This document shows, piece after piece, positions 8,688-17,031 of a stretch of 64,000 nucleotides of DNA. This stretch comes from Halococcus agarilyticus (GTDB lineage: Archaea; Halobacteriota; Halobacteria; Halobacteriales; Halococcaceae): assembly GCF_000334895.1 (NCBI RefSeq), contig NZ_BAFM01000010.1, positions 82,613 to 146,612 of the forward strand, read 5' to 3'. The notes below the pieces were generated by a model, which had not been told where the DNA came from, searched no databases, and worked only from the letters and a program-made list of their open reading frames with translations. How positions within the stretch are numbered: position 1 is the stretch's first letter; each line of letters opens with the position of its first letter. A program made the translations under genes and the position numbers.

Positions 8688-9533
8688 ATGCCGACTGCCG
8701 AGACGAACGGGATCCAAACGTACTACGAAGAATACGGCGACGGTCCGCCGGTTGTATTTCTTCACGGTGCGTGGGGTGACCACCGTCTCTGGGCCGAGCA
8801 AGTCCGCTCGCTCGCCACGGACTACCGAATCATCGTGTACGACCTCCGGGGACACGGCCGAACCGGTGGCTCCGAGCTCGATTCCTACACGATGCGATCG
8901 TACGTCGAGGATCTCAATGCGCTCGTTACGACCCTCGACCTCGACAGGCCAGCGATCTGTGGGCGGTCAATGGGCGGAATGGTTGCGCTGGCATATGCCG
9001 CTGCATATCCGGATACTATCGGTGCTCTCTGTACGTTGGGAGCGGAAACGCCGGAAGCTCAGACGCGCGGTGAGTGGGTCGAGCGACGGGCGCTACCGAA
9101 ACTCATCGATGTACTGTCGACGGTCGTCGACCGCGACCGGCTCATGGCAGTGATGCACCGGATCGACGAATGGCGATACGACCCGAGAGGCGCTGGCGAT
9201 ATGGAGGAGATCGAGCGCATTCTGCGAAGTCATGCGGAAGAATTTCCAAAACCTTCGGCAGATGAGTCGACGAAAATCCGCAAAGCAGTGGAGTCATACC
9301 CTTCGGAGTCTATCGATTACTCGTCGATCCTCGTTCCGTCATTGATTCTCTATGGGGAATACGAGATACCGCTGATTCGCCGTCATGCGAAATACATGGA
9401 GAACGTCATTCCCCACGCCGAAGCGAGTCGAATACCGAACGCCGGTCACGTTTCCACCGTCGATAGTCCCGAGTTCGTCGTCGAGTCGCTTCGTGAACTC
9501 CTCGCTTCCTCGCTCGAACGCGTATCCGGATAA
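8688..9533 (+). CDS. Alpha/beta hydrolase
   Basis: This 281-residue alpha/beta-hydrolase fold protein has the oxyanion-hole motif FLHGAWGD (residues 24-31) and the nucleophile elbow GRSMGG (about 92-97, Ser nucleophile). The late His is in NAGHVSTVD near residue 257. The acid residue usually found in a GExD context appears as LYGEYEIPL, so Glu may replace Asp or the acid may lie elsewhere. Such enzymes hydrolyse esters, lactones or C-C bonds; the substrate is unknown. Codon use is noticeably less GC-biased than in neighbouring genes, for example around 9230-9300, which could mean more recent acquisition. The ATG at 8688 fits the family start. Confidence 0.88.
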   Translation: MPTAETNGIQTYYEEYGDGPPVVFLHGAWGDHRLWAEQVRSLATDYRIIVYDLRGHGRTGGSELDSYTMRSYVEDLNALVTTLDLDRPAICGRSMGGMVALAYAAAYPDTIGALCTLGAETPEAQTRGEWVERRALPKLIDVLSTVVDRDRLMAVMHRIDEWRYDPRGAGDMEEIERILRSHAEEFPKPSADESTKIRKAVESYPSESIDYSSILVPSLILYGEYEIPLIRRHAKYMENVIPHAEASRIPNAGHVSTVDSPEFVVESLRELLASSLERVSG

Positions 9534-9653
9534 GCGCCATCTCGCGACGTTGGCGATTGCGTCCATGAGCACACTATTCACAGCCAGACAAGGCGCTTCC
9601 CGTTCGTTTCCGTCGGCGAAGGTTTACACCCGAAGCCGTGACCATCCCGGGCC

Positions 9654-10391
9654 ATGTCCGACGGCATCCGGGTGTTCGCCGGCGACTGCACGATCACCGC
9701 CGAGGGCGACCGTGCCCACGAGCAGCGCGGCGACGTCGTGGTGGTGGTCAAACCCGACGACACGGTGTTGGTCCACGATCGCGACGGCTATCAGCCCGTG
9801 GCGTGGCTCACCCGCCCCGAGACGCTCGCGTACGACGGGACGAGTACCGAGGAGTTCTCGCTCACCGCGATCGACGGCGATTCGCGCCTCCGGGTCGTCG
9901 CCAACGATCGGTACGGGCTCGCGCGCTACCCCGCCTCCGCTGCCGGCGCGCCGGTCGGGGACTGTCCCGACTGTGCGGAGGCGCTCGTCCGCGCGGACGG
10001 CGCGGTGACGTGTCTCGACTGCGAGGCACGGTACGGCCTGGCGGCGGGCGCGGACGTGCTCGACGACCGCTGCGAGGCGTGTGGCCTCCCGACGATGCGC
10101 GCCGAGCGCGGGCGCGCGTTCACGCTCTGTGTCGATCGGGAGTGCGAGTCGCTCGACGGCGCAGTGAAAGCGGCGTTCGACCGCGCGTGGGACTGCCCCG
10201 ACTGTGGCGGCGATCTCCGGGTGATTCGGGAGGGCGGGCTCCTCGCCGGCTGCGACAACTACCCCGACTGCGAGACCGCCTTTTCCTTCCCGACCGGCAT
10301 CGTCGACGGCGAATGCGGCTGTGGGCTGCCCAAATTTTCGACCCCGAGTGGAACGCGGTGTCTCGACGCGACCTGCGAGCGCGCCGGCTGA
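9654..10391 (+). CDS. NucS-like N-terminal domain fused to four C4 zinc ribbons
   Basis: The protein has 245 residues. The first 95 or so (starting SDGIRVFAGDCTITAEGDRA, with VVVVVKPDDTVLVHD and YQPVAWLTRP) resemble the N-terminal DNA-binding domain of the haloarchaeal NucS/EndoMS nuclease. The RecB-like nuclease domain is absent. In its place are about four Cys4 modules of topoisomerase-type zinc ribbons: CPDC..CLDC, CEACG..C..C, CPDCGG..C..C and CGCG..C..C. The architecture suggests binding to branched or mismatched DNA without cutting. It reads in the same direction as endA, 76 bp downstream. Role in repair is inference from domains. Confidence 0.82.
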   Translation: MSDGIRVFAGDCTITAEGDRAHEQRGDVVVVVKPDDTVLVHDRDGYQPVAWLTRPETLAYDGTSTEEFSLTAIDGDSRLRVVANDRYGLARYPASAAGAPVGDCPDCAEALVRADGAVTCLDCEARYGLAAGADVLDDRCEACGLPTMRAERGRAFTLCVDRECESLDGAVKAAFDRAWDCPDCGGDLRVIREGGLLAGCDNYPDCETAFSFPTGIVDGECGCGLPKFSTPSGTRCLDATCERAG

Positions 10392-10467
10392 GTGCAGTTC
10401 GGCCCTGTCGACGCGCCCGGACCGGTGGACCACAGCCCCTATGTCCGCCCACGGCGCGACACCTGGT

Positions 10468-11544
10468 ATGGAGGGACGGCTCGATGGCGACGTCGTGATG
10501 GTCGGGGGCGACGCTCGCCAGCGCTTTTACGATTCCAGTGGGTACGGCCGACCCACGGGCGATGGGGTTGCGCTCGCGCCGGTCGAGGCCGCTCACCTGC
10601 TCTTTCGCGGCGATCTCGACGCGGTCGACGGGATGGGGTTTCGTGAGTTCCTCGGCGTCGAAGACTGCGTCGTCCGATTTCTGGTCTACAAGGACTTCCG
10701 CGAGCGCGGATTCTACCTCTCGCCCGCGCGCGAGGGCTGGATCGACGTGGGCGACAGCGACGTCGCGTCCGACGCCATCCCTGACAGCCACGGCGGTGAC
10801 GCCGACGCCCAGGCCGGTCCCGATCTGATCGTCTACCCGCAGGGCAAAGGGCCGTGGGACGACGCGATCGCCTACCGGATCCGGGTCGTCGGCGAGCGCG
10901 AGTCGATCCGGGCGTCGAGCCTCGGACACTGCGTCCTCGCGGTCGTCGACGAGGAGAGCGAGATCACCTACCTCGACACCACCCGTCCCGCCGTCGACGG
11001 ATCGACGGCGTACGACGCACCGACCGACGTTGTGGGTGATCTCCTCGCGGATCGTGCGGTCCTCTGGGACCCGCCCGACGAACTCTACGGGGCGGCCTTT
11101 TACGGTCAACGCCTCGCCGGCCGCGGGGCCGAGGACGGTCCGCTCCAGCTCTCCCTCGTCGAGACCGCCTTTCTCCTCGGCGAGGGCGCGATCGATCTCG
11201 GCGTCGATCTCACCAGGGTCGTCGACCGGGGTCGACGGGTCGAGGGCGATCGATTCGACCGCCGGCTTGCGGTGTATACGGCGCTCCGCGAGGCCGGCGT
11301 CGTCCCGAAGACCGGGTTCAAGTTCGGCGCGGACTTCCGGACCTACGCCGACGTCGAGAGCGTCGACGACCTCGGTCACTCCGAGCGGCTCGTCCGGGCG
11401 CTACCCGCCGATCACGCGTTCGCGCCGCGCGAACTCTCGCTCGACGTCCGCCTGGCCGGCGGGGTCCACAAGCGGATGACGTTCGCGCTGACGACCCCGA
11501 CCGGTGACGTCGACTGGCTCGCCGTCGAGCGGCTCACGCCCTGA
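10468..11544 (+). CDS. endA: tRNA-splicing endonuclease
   Basis: EndA cleaves the bulge-helix-bulge of intron-containing pre-tRNA and pre-rRNA. The 358-residue length is that of the haloarchaeal type in which two endonuclease units are fused in tandem and the protein works as a dimer. The first, degenerate unit spans about residues 1-165. The active unit in the C-terminal half holds the catalytic triad: Tyr in FGADFRTYADV, His in DLGHSERLVRAL and Lys in GGVHKRMTF. I chose ATG 10468 (MEGRLDGDVV) because it begins the first unit. The rRNA operon at 22.9-28.2 kb has long BHB-like processing stems that are natural substrates. Its TGA abuts the stop of the convergent methyltransferase. Confidence 0.95.
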   Translation: MEGRLDGDVVMVGGDARQRFYDSSGYGRPTGDGVALAPVEAAHLLFRGDLDAVDGMGFREFLGVEDCVVRFLVYKDFRERGFYLSPAREGWIDVGDSDVASDAIPDSHGGDADAQAGPDLIVYPQGKGPWDDAIAYRIRVVGERESIRASSLGHCVLAVVDEESEITYLDTTRPAVDGSTAYDAPTDVVGDLLADRAVLWDPPDELYGAAFYGQRLAGRGAEDGPLQLSLVETAFLLGEGAIDLGVDLTRVVDRGRRVEGDRFDRRLAVYTALREAGVVPKTGFKFGADFRTYADVESVDDLGHSERLVRALPADHAFAPRELSLDVRLAGGVHKRMTFALTTPTGDVDWLAVERLTP

Positions 11545-12249
11545 CTACTTCGGGACGTACACCAGCGGGGCGTGGTGCCACGCCCACCGCACGTCCGGTC
11601 GGTCGGCGATCGTGAACGCGCTCCGCGGCCACGTGCCGAGCGTCTCGTAGATCCGCTCGCGTGAGAGTACGCTGTCGCCGTCCAGCAGCGCGCCGAACCG
11701 CTCGGTGTACTGGTCGGGATCGAACACGAACGGGTGGTCCACGTTGGCGTGCGGGTCGTCGGCCGCGACTAGGCAAAAGTCGCGGGCCGCACGGTTCATG
11801 TAGTTGCACACGAGTGCGCCGCCTGGTGCGACCGCCGCATAGAGGTTTTCCAGTGTCCGCTCCACGTCCCGCACGTACTGGAGCGTAAAGTACGAGAAGA
11901 CGATGCCGAACTCGCGATCGGGGTCGAACGTCGGGAGCGTCGCTTGCTCGAAACGGACGTTTTCGACGCCCTCCCGCTCGGCGCGGTCGCGGTTCCGCTC
12001 GACGACCGGGGCGGCTGTGTCGTAGCCGACGACCGTCTCCGCGAGGCGGTCGGCCGCCGTGAAGGTCGTGACGCCGGCTCCACAGCCCACGTCCGCGACG
12101 CCTGGCGGTGCGTCGAACCGATCGACGAACTCGGGCAACACGTCCGCTGCGTGGTGGCTGCTCGGGCTCGCTTCCTCGCGTTTCTCCTCGTCGGCGTCGG
12201 TCCAGTACGCGTCCCAGTCGAAGGCGTCTCCGGTGGCTCCGCTACTCAT
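11545..12249 (-). CDS. Class I SAM-dependent methyltransferase
   Basis: This 234-residue methyltransferase shows the SAM-binding motif I ADVGCGAGVTT (about residues 52-62), an acidic loop end at VVGYDTAAPVV, and the post-motif FGIVFSYFTLQYV preceding APGGALVCNY. These are the usual Rossmann-fold features of small-molecule methyltransferases of the UbiE/Tam type. The substrate is unknown. The ATG at 12249 overlaps the stop of the upstream Nudix-like gene by 4 bp, implying translational coupling. Its stop codon directly abuts the endA stop on the other strand with no gap, so there is no room for separate terminators. Confidence 0.9.
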   Translation of the reverse strand: MSSGATGDAFDWDAYWTDADEEKREEASPSSHHAADVLPEFVDRFDAPPGVADVGCGAGVTTFTAADRLAETVVGYDTAAPVVERNRDRAEREGVENVRFEQATLPTFDPDREFGIVFSYFTLQYVRDVERTLENLYAAVAPGGALVCNYMNRAARDFCLVAADDPHANVDHPFVFDPDQYTERFGALLDGDSVLSRERIYETLGTWPRSAFTIADRPDVRWAWHHAPLVYVPK

Positions 12250-12800
12250 GCGTTCGTCCCCACGAACCGTTCGATGTCGGCGTAGACTCCCTTCGCGTTG
12301 TCGTCGAGCCACGTCGGCATCGCGTCGATCCACCGGAGTTCCCACGGGTTGTCCTCACACAGCCCGTTGAGGGACGCGTCGGGATCGGCGAACGATCCGC
12401 CGAAGACGACGTGGTGGGTCCGTGATCGAGCTTCGCCGTCCACGCGGTGTTCGACCTCACGGACACACCGCACGTCGTCGAGGGTCACTCCGATGCCGGC
12501 CATTCCTTCTACTCGTTCCCGGCCGACTGCCGCCCAGTCACCGTCCGGCTCAACCGTCTCGTTCGGCAGGATCGCGTGGTTCTCCTCAGGTTGGACGACG
12601 ACCAGCACTCGTCCGTCTGGATCGGCTATCCCGACGATAACCCGTCCTGCGGCGTCGGTTTCACAGTGGTCCGCGCCGTCGTGTTCGTAAGTCTGGTGCT
12701 CGAACGCGACGCCATCGCGTTCCGCGAGTGCTTCGGGGTCCATTGTGATCTGGCCGTCACCGTCCGTGCTGTCTGCTGTGTCGATTGCGTGTTCGTGCAT
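12246..12800 (-). CDS. Nudix-like protein with degenerate Nudix box (copy 2)
   Basis: This 184-residue protein has the fold signature of haloarchaeal Nudix hydrolases: a strand GRVIVGIADPDGRVLVVV, then LPNETVEPDGDWAAV. The box that should read REVxEExG is ERVEGMAG here, so the metal-binding glutamates are lost. Catalysis on nucleoside diphosphate derivatives is therefore doubtful. The C-terminal HHVVFGGSF..LRWIDAMP segment is conserved with the adjacent copy. I chose ATG 12800; an internal ATG at MDPEALAERD is an alternative. It overlaps the methyltransferase start by 4 bp and follows its paralogue by 53 bp, so all three form one unit. Confidence 0.8.
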   Translation of the reverse strand: MHEHAIDTADSTDGDGQITMDPEALAERDGVAFEHQTYEHDGADHCETDAAGRVIVGIADPDGRVLVVVQPEENHAILPNETVEPDGDWAAVGRERVEGMAGIGVTLDDVRCVREVEHRVDGEARSRTHHVVFGGSFADPDASLNGLCEDNPWELRWIDAMPTWLDDNAKGVYADIERFVGTNA

Positions 12801-12853
12801 GTCTGTGATGATCGCTGTTCGCGCCGTTCGAACCGTCCTCTCTCCGGCATCGA

Positions 12854-13390
12854 TCACAGGAACCGCTCGACATCGGCACGGCGGCCGGTCCCGTCCGCTT
12901 CGAGCCATCCCGGCACCGTCTCGACCCATCGAAACTCCCAGTCCGCCTCGTCGAAGCCGTCCGTCACCGTATCGTCGGCGATGGATCCTTCGACGACAAC
13001 GTGGTGCGTTTGTGATTGCTTCTCGCCGTCAACGACGTGTTCTACCTCGCGGACTGCCCGCGCGCCGTCGAGTGTCGTGTCGGTACCGGTCATCTCCTCG
13101 ATCAGCCACCGACCGACCGCTGCCCAGTCGCCACCTGGATCGACCGCCTCGTTCGGCAGGACCGCGAACTCGTCCTCGGGGTTGACGACGAGGAGCAACC
13201 GTCCATCGGCGTCCGTGATACCGACGACGACCCGTCCCACGGCGTCGGTTTCACAGTGCTCTACGTCGTCGCGCTCGTACGTTCGTTGTTCGGACGCCAC
13301 CCCACTCCGCTCGGCCACCGCTGTTGGATCCATTATCGTCCACCTGTCATCCCTCTCTCCGTCCACCGTGTCGGCTGTGTGTCCTGTCAT
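12854..13390 (-). CDS. Nudix-like protein with degenerate Nudix box (copy 1)
   Basis: This 178-residue paralogue of the next gene shares almost every segment: WTIMDPTAVAERSGVA against QITMDPEALAERDGVA, GDWAAVG, HHVVVEGSIAD and FRWVETVPGWL. Its Nudix box reads RWLIEEMTGT. One Glu of the catalytic pair is kept and the other is Met, so it is slightly less degraded than copy 2. It probably arose by tandem duplication. Whether either protein binds or hydrolyses a nucleotide is not decidable from sequence. The ATG at 13390 gives a family-like start (MTGHTADTVDGERDD). It is first in a three-gene minus-strand unit with copy 2 and the methyltransferase. Confidence 0.8.
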   Translation of the reverse strand: MTGHTADTVDGERDDRWTIMDPTAVAERSGVASEQRTYERDDVEHCETDAVGRVVVGITDADGRLLLVVNPEDEFAVLPNEAVDPGGDWAAVGRWLIEEMTGTDTTLDGARAVREVEHVVDGEKQSQTHHVVVEGSIADDTVTDGFDEADWEFRWVETVPGWLEADGTGRRADVERFL

Positions 13391-13621
13391 GCTCGTGGCT
13401 GTCGCTACTCGCCGCTCGATACGTCACCGCTAAATCGACGCCACCGTGGCTCTTCGGTGGCTTCTCGTCGTATTAGCTGCTCCGACAAAAACTTGTCGAC
13501 TATCGGAATTTTACTCTTCGCTTACTACTTCGAACGCCGTGGATTTAGTTCTTTCCCCGATGTGTGGACGGTTGCGGGGAACGAACCCTTTTTGCGCGAA
13601 CCTGCCCGATCCCGAGACGAA

Positions 13622-15409
13622 ATGGCCGACGATCACCGCGACGGGGACGACGCCTCGTCCGAGCGCTTGGGCGAGGGCGAGCGCTTCCGGCGCGACGACC
13701 GTGAGTCCCGGCAGAGCGTGGCGGACGCATCGGCGCTCCGCTCCGACGGCGTCCGCGCGAGCAAAGCGAGGTGCGAACGGAGTGAGCACCTCGATGCGAA
13801 CGGCGAGGTACGAGCCGTGAGCGAAGCGAGCGCGGGCTCGTCAGAGCTTCGCTCTGACGGTGGAACCGCCACCGGAGCCGACGAGACGACGCTCGACCCG
13901 TGGGGTTCCTCGACGGTCGCGGACTACCGAAACCTGTTCGAGGAGTTCGGGATCGAGGCGTTCGACGACCTCCTTCCCACGGTTCCGGCCCCACACTACC
14001 TGATGCGCCGGGGGGTCATCTTCGGCCACCGTGACTACGACCGCGTGCTGGCGGCACTCGACGCGGGTGAGCCTGCCGCCGCACTCTCGGGGTTCATGCC
14101 GACCGGCGATCCTCACATCGGTCACAAGCTCGTCTTCGACGAACTGGTCTGGCACCAGGAGCGCGGCGCGGACAGCTATGGACTGATCGCCGATCTCGAA
14201 GCCCACAGCGCACGCGGGCTCGACTGGGACGAGATCGACGAGCACGCCCGTGATTACCTCCTCTCGCTCGTCGCGCTCGGGTTCGATCCCGATGAGGGCG
14301 AGCTCTACCGCCAGTCAGACAACCGCCCGCTTCAGGACCTCGCCTTCGAGCTCGGCGTCGAGACCAACCTCTCCGAACTGGAAAGCATCTACGGGTTCGG
14401 CGGCGAGACCGACGTCTCACATATGCAGTCGGTCGTGACCCAGATGGCGGACATCCTCTACCCCCAACTCGACGAACCGAAACCCACGGTGATCCCGGTC
14501 GGGCCGGATCAGGATCCCCACGTTCGCCTCGCACGCGACCTCGCGGCGCGGATGCGCTTCTTCGGCGTGACGGCGGCGTACGCGAGCTTCGAGGCCGATC
14601 GCGAGGAACGCCACCTCATCGCCGCGGCCTACGAGGCACTCTCGTCGAACGCCGAACCTGGGGCTGAGGACGACCCCGATCCGGTCCGGTGTGTCGAGGC
14701 CGCCGAGTGGCTCGCGGAGCGAGCCGAGGCCGACGCTGACGACGCTGACTTGGATGCCACTACCCGTGAGAGTGCCATCGAGAAGCTCCGCGCCGCCGGC
14801 AAGGAGCCGCTCAGGCCACGGACGCGATTCCTCGATCGCAACGCGACCGACGAGGCGTTCGAAGCGCTCATCGAGGCGATCGACGGCGAGAAACGCGTCT
14901 ACGACGAACACATCGATAGCTTCGATCTCGCACTCGATGCGGCCGACGACCTCGCGCGCGAGGTCGAACTCGACCACGGCGGCTACGGCTTTCTCGCGCC
15001 GTCGTCGATCTACCACCGCTTCATGACTGGGCTGACTGGAGGAAAAATGAGTTCGTCGATCCCGGCGAGCCATATCAGCCTGCTCGACGACCCCGAAACG
15101 GGCTACGACAAGGTAAAATCCGCGACGACGGGCGGACGCGAGACGGCCGAACGCCAGCGCGAACTCGGTGGCGAGGCCGACGAATGTCCGGTGTACGAGC
15201 TCTACGCCTACCTCCTCGCTGCGGACGACGACGAGTTCGCCACAGAGGTCTACGAAGAGTGTGTCGGTGGCGAACGGCTGTGTGGCGGGTGCAAGGAACA
15301 GGCCGCCGAACTGATGGCCGAGTTCCTCGAAGAACACCAGGAGAAACGAGCGGAGGCCGAAGAGGTCCTCGACGGTCTCGACATCGACCTCGATACCGAG
15401 CGAGCCTGA
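13622..15409 (+). CDS. trpS: Tryptophanyl-tRNA synthetase
   Basis: This class I synthetase charges tRNA-Trp. The HIGH-type motif is PTGDPHIGHK at about residues 158-167, and the KMSKS-type loop is GGKMSSSIP near 470-478. The core resembles the second TrpS type found in haloarchaea beside pheS-pheT, and pheST do lie 1.6 kb downstream here. The protein is 595 residues because of an N-terminal extension of about 95 residues, which is longer than I would expect. Residues 38-80 of it are encoded by the same short palindromic repeats that fill nearby gaps. The ATG at 13622 keeps that extension; the conserved protein proper begins around DPWGSSTVADY. A later start is possible but no good one is seen. 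Confidence 0.92.
   Translation: MADDHRDGDDASSERLGEGERFRRDDRESRQSVADASALRSDGVRASKARCERSEHLDANGEVRAVSEASAGSSELRSDGGTATGADETTLDPWGSSTVADYRNLFEEFGIEAFDDLLPTVPAPHYLMRRGVIFGHRDYDRVLAALDAGEPAAALSGFMPTGDPHIGHKLVFDELVWHQERGADSYGLIADLEAHSARGLDWDEIDEHARDYLLSLVALGFDPDEGELYRQSDNRPLQDLAFELGVETNLSELESIYGFGGETDVSHMQSVVTQMADILYPQLDEPKPTVIPVGPDQDPHVRLARDLAARMRFFGVTAAYASFEADREERHLIAAAYEALSSNAEPGAEDDPDPVRCVEAAEWLAERAEADADDADLDATTRESAIEKLRAAGKEPLRPRTRFLDRNATDEAFEALIEAIDGEKRVYDEHIDSFDLALDAADDLAREVELDHGGYGFLAPSSIYHRFMTGLTGGKMSSSIPASHISLLDDPETGYDKVKSATTGGRETAERQRELGGEADECPVYELYAYLLAADDDEFATEVYEECVGGERLCGGCKEQAAELMAEFLEEHQEKRAEAEEVLDGLDIDLDTERA
13735..13862 (+). repeat. Intergenic-type palindromic repeats inside the trpS reading frame
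   Basis: The block holds gtgcgaacggagtgagcac and gagccgtgagcgaagcgagc words identical in style to the gap at 7.2 kb. Two hairpins are clear: GAGGTGC..GCACCTC (13768-13774 with 13786-13792) and the perfect GTCAGAGC-TTC-GCTCTGAC (13840-13858). It stays in frame and is read as residues such as SKARCERSEHLDANGEVRAV. Confidence 0.75.
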
Positions 15410-15544
15410 CAGCTCTCGGGGGACGAGATCGACGCTCCTCGCTGTCGACGAACGGATTTGCGTGCTCTCGTCACAGAATCTAGTGACGACGGCCGACTCG
15501 TCGAAACCAAATCACGACACAAATGAGAGCCGCAGGCCACACAC

Positions 15545-15655
15545 CTCCCCAGCCGACTCCCTCGTTCGCTCACTCCATTCGCTTCACTCGGTCATCCCTC
15601 GCGCGAGTCGCGCCTTCGGCGCTCCCGCGCGCCACCGCCCGCAGGCGATCGAGCT
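15545..15655. repeat. Short palindromic repeats in the trpS / FNR convergent gap
   Basis: The 258-bp convergent gap (15410-15667) has no gene. Its second half is made of ctcgttcgctcactcc, attcgcttcactcgg and gcgcgagtcgcgccttcggcgctcc words, the same family as at 7.2 and 13.8 kb. The first half contains a short GC-rich stretch after the trpS stop but no clear T-run terminator. Confidence 0.55.
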
Positions 15656-15667
15656 CTCGATGACAGT

Positions 15668-16726
15668 TCATCCGTAGCTCTCCTCTTCGTAGTAGAGATC
15701 GGGGACGCCGAGCGGTTCGATCACCTCCCGGACGCTGTTGCACATCGCGCCGATGCCACAGACGTACACCTCGGCGTTTTCGGGGTCGATCCGCGCGTCG
15801 ATGTCTTCGGCAGGCTCGCTGCCGACGAACTCCGTGGTGTCGGGCGGCAGTGTGTCGGTATCGACGCAATCGGGATCGAGATACTTCAGGAGGGTGTGCT
15901 GGACGTACTCGGTCTCGCCGTCCCAGTCGCCCATGTACTCCTCCCGGCTGCACGTCATCACCGGATGGAAGTTGTCGTGCTCGTCGGCGAGGTCGAGAAA
16001 CGCCTCGCGGTACGGCAGGTCGTCCTCCCACGACGAGCCGAGGAACAGCCAGACGTCGCGTTTCTCGCCCTCGTACTCGTCGAGGCCTTCCTCGAAGACG
16101 TAGTCGATCATGCTCTTGAACGGGGCCGCGCCGGTCCCGGTGGCGACGAACACGAGGTCGCGCTCGGAGGGGTCCTGGAGCATGAACTCGTCGCCGTAGG
16201 GGCCGCGAACGAAGATGTCGTCGCCCTCGACGGTGCGATCACAGAGGTCGGGCGTGAGCTCCCCGTCGGGCACACGTCGGATACAGAGTTCGAGCACCTC
16301 ACGGTTCGGCGAACTCGCAATGGAGTAGACTCGCGGTGCCTCCTCCTCGTAGCTGATCCGCACGTACTGGCCCGGCACGAACTCGAACGGCTCCTCGGGC
16401 CGGAAGCGGAGTCGGAGCAACGACGGGTACGATCGCTCGGCCCGCTCACGGAGCGCCTCGACCTTCGACGCCATCGTTTCGGCGAGATGATCCTTGCCCG
16501 TCGCCGCGAGCCGCTCGATGGCGTCGTCCCACGCGTCGGCGTCGGTCACGTCGCCCGGTGGCTCGTCGCCGAGGGTCTCGACGAGCATCTCGCGGTCGGC
16601 GTCGAGCGCCGCCTCGATCTCGTCGTCGCGCTCGCGATCCATCGCTGTCGTGGACGTCACGACCGCGTGCTGGTTCTCGATCTCCGCCTCGTCCGCCTGT
16701 GCCTGGGAGAGACGTTTCGGGGCCAT
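15668..16726 (-). CDS. FAD-dependent ferredoxin-NAD(P) reductase-like oxidoreductase
   Basis: This 352-residue protein has an N-terminal region (residues 1-95) rich in Asp/Glu/Ala and predicted helical, followed by a ferredoxin-reductase module. The FAD site is PRVYSIASSP (about 133-142). The NAD(P) site includes FVATGTGAAPFKSM (about 194-207), and the late VYVCGIGAMCNSVRE is the pyridine nucleotide-side Cys-Gly motif. Such flavoproteins move electrons between NAD(P)H and a ferredoxin or small carrier. The partner is unknown; no ferredoxin gene is adjacent. The helical N-terminal extension is unusual against a standard FNR of about 250 residues. The ATG at 16726 is the first good start in frame. 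Confidence 0.87.
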   Translation of the reverse strand: MAPKRLSQAQADEAEIENQHAVVTSTTAMDRERDDEIEAALDADREMLVETLGDEPPGDVTDADAWDDAIERLAATGKDHLAETMASKVEALRERAERSYPSLLRLRFRPEEPFEFVPGQYVRISYEEEAPRVYSIASSPNREVLELCIRRVPDGELTPDLCDRTVEGDDIFVRGPYGDEFMLQDPSERDLVFVATGTGAAPFKSMIDYVFEEGLDEYEGEKRDVWLFLGSSWEDDLPYREAFLDLADEHDNFHPVMTCSREEYMGDWDGETEYVQHTLLKYLDPDCVDTDTLPPDTTEFVGSEPAEDIDARIDPENAEVYVCGIGAMCNSVREVIEPLGVPDLYYEEESYG

Positions 16727-17031
16727 CTGTCGTTTGTCGGGTCGCGCCCGTCCCTGTTAGCTCTTCTGTGGAGACGATCGGGACCACTCGGCCGTGATCC
16801 GCGTTCTCTCGACCCGGAAGACTTTTGCCGGAGAGCGAGTCACTCGCTGACATGGTAGCCGAACCTCGCGTCGGACGCCTCGGAGACCGACCATCGACTG
16901 CGATCCGGCGGTTCGGCGTTCGCTTTTTCTTCGCGAGCTAACGGGCGGTGGACCTCGTAGCGGTTTGCGGGCGAACCCGCTCGGTCGGCATCGGAACCGT
17001 TAGTTGAACGACCCTCGGTACACCTCACATC
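16727..17031. other. Divergent intergenic region, FNR-like gene / pheS
   Basis: 305 bp separate the divergent FNR-like and pheS genes. Promoters for both must lie here. I see only weak AT-richer words (gctttttcttcg near 16922, cgttagttg near 16999) and no well-supported TATA box, hairpin or small gene. Confidence 0.4.
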
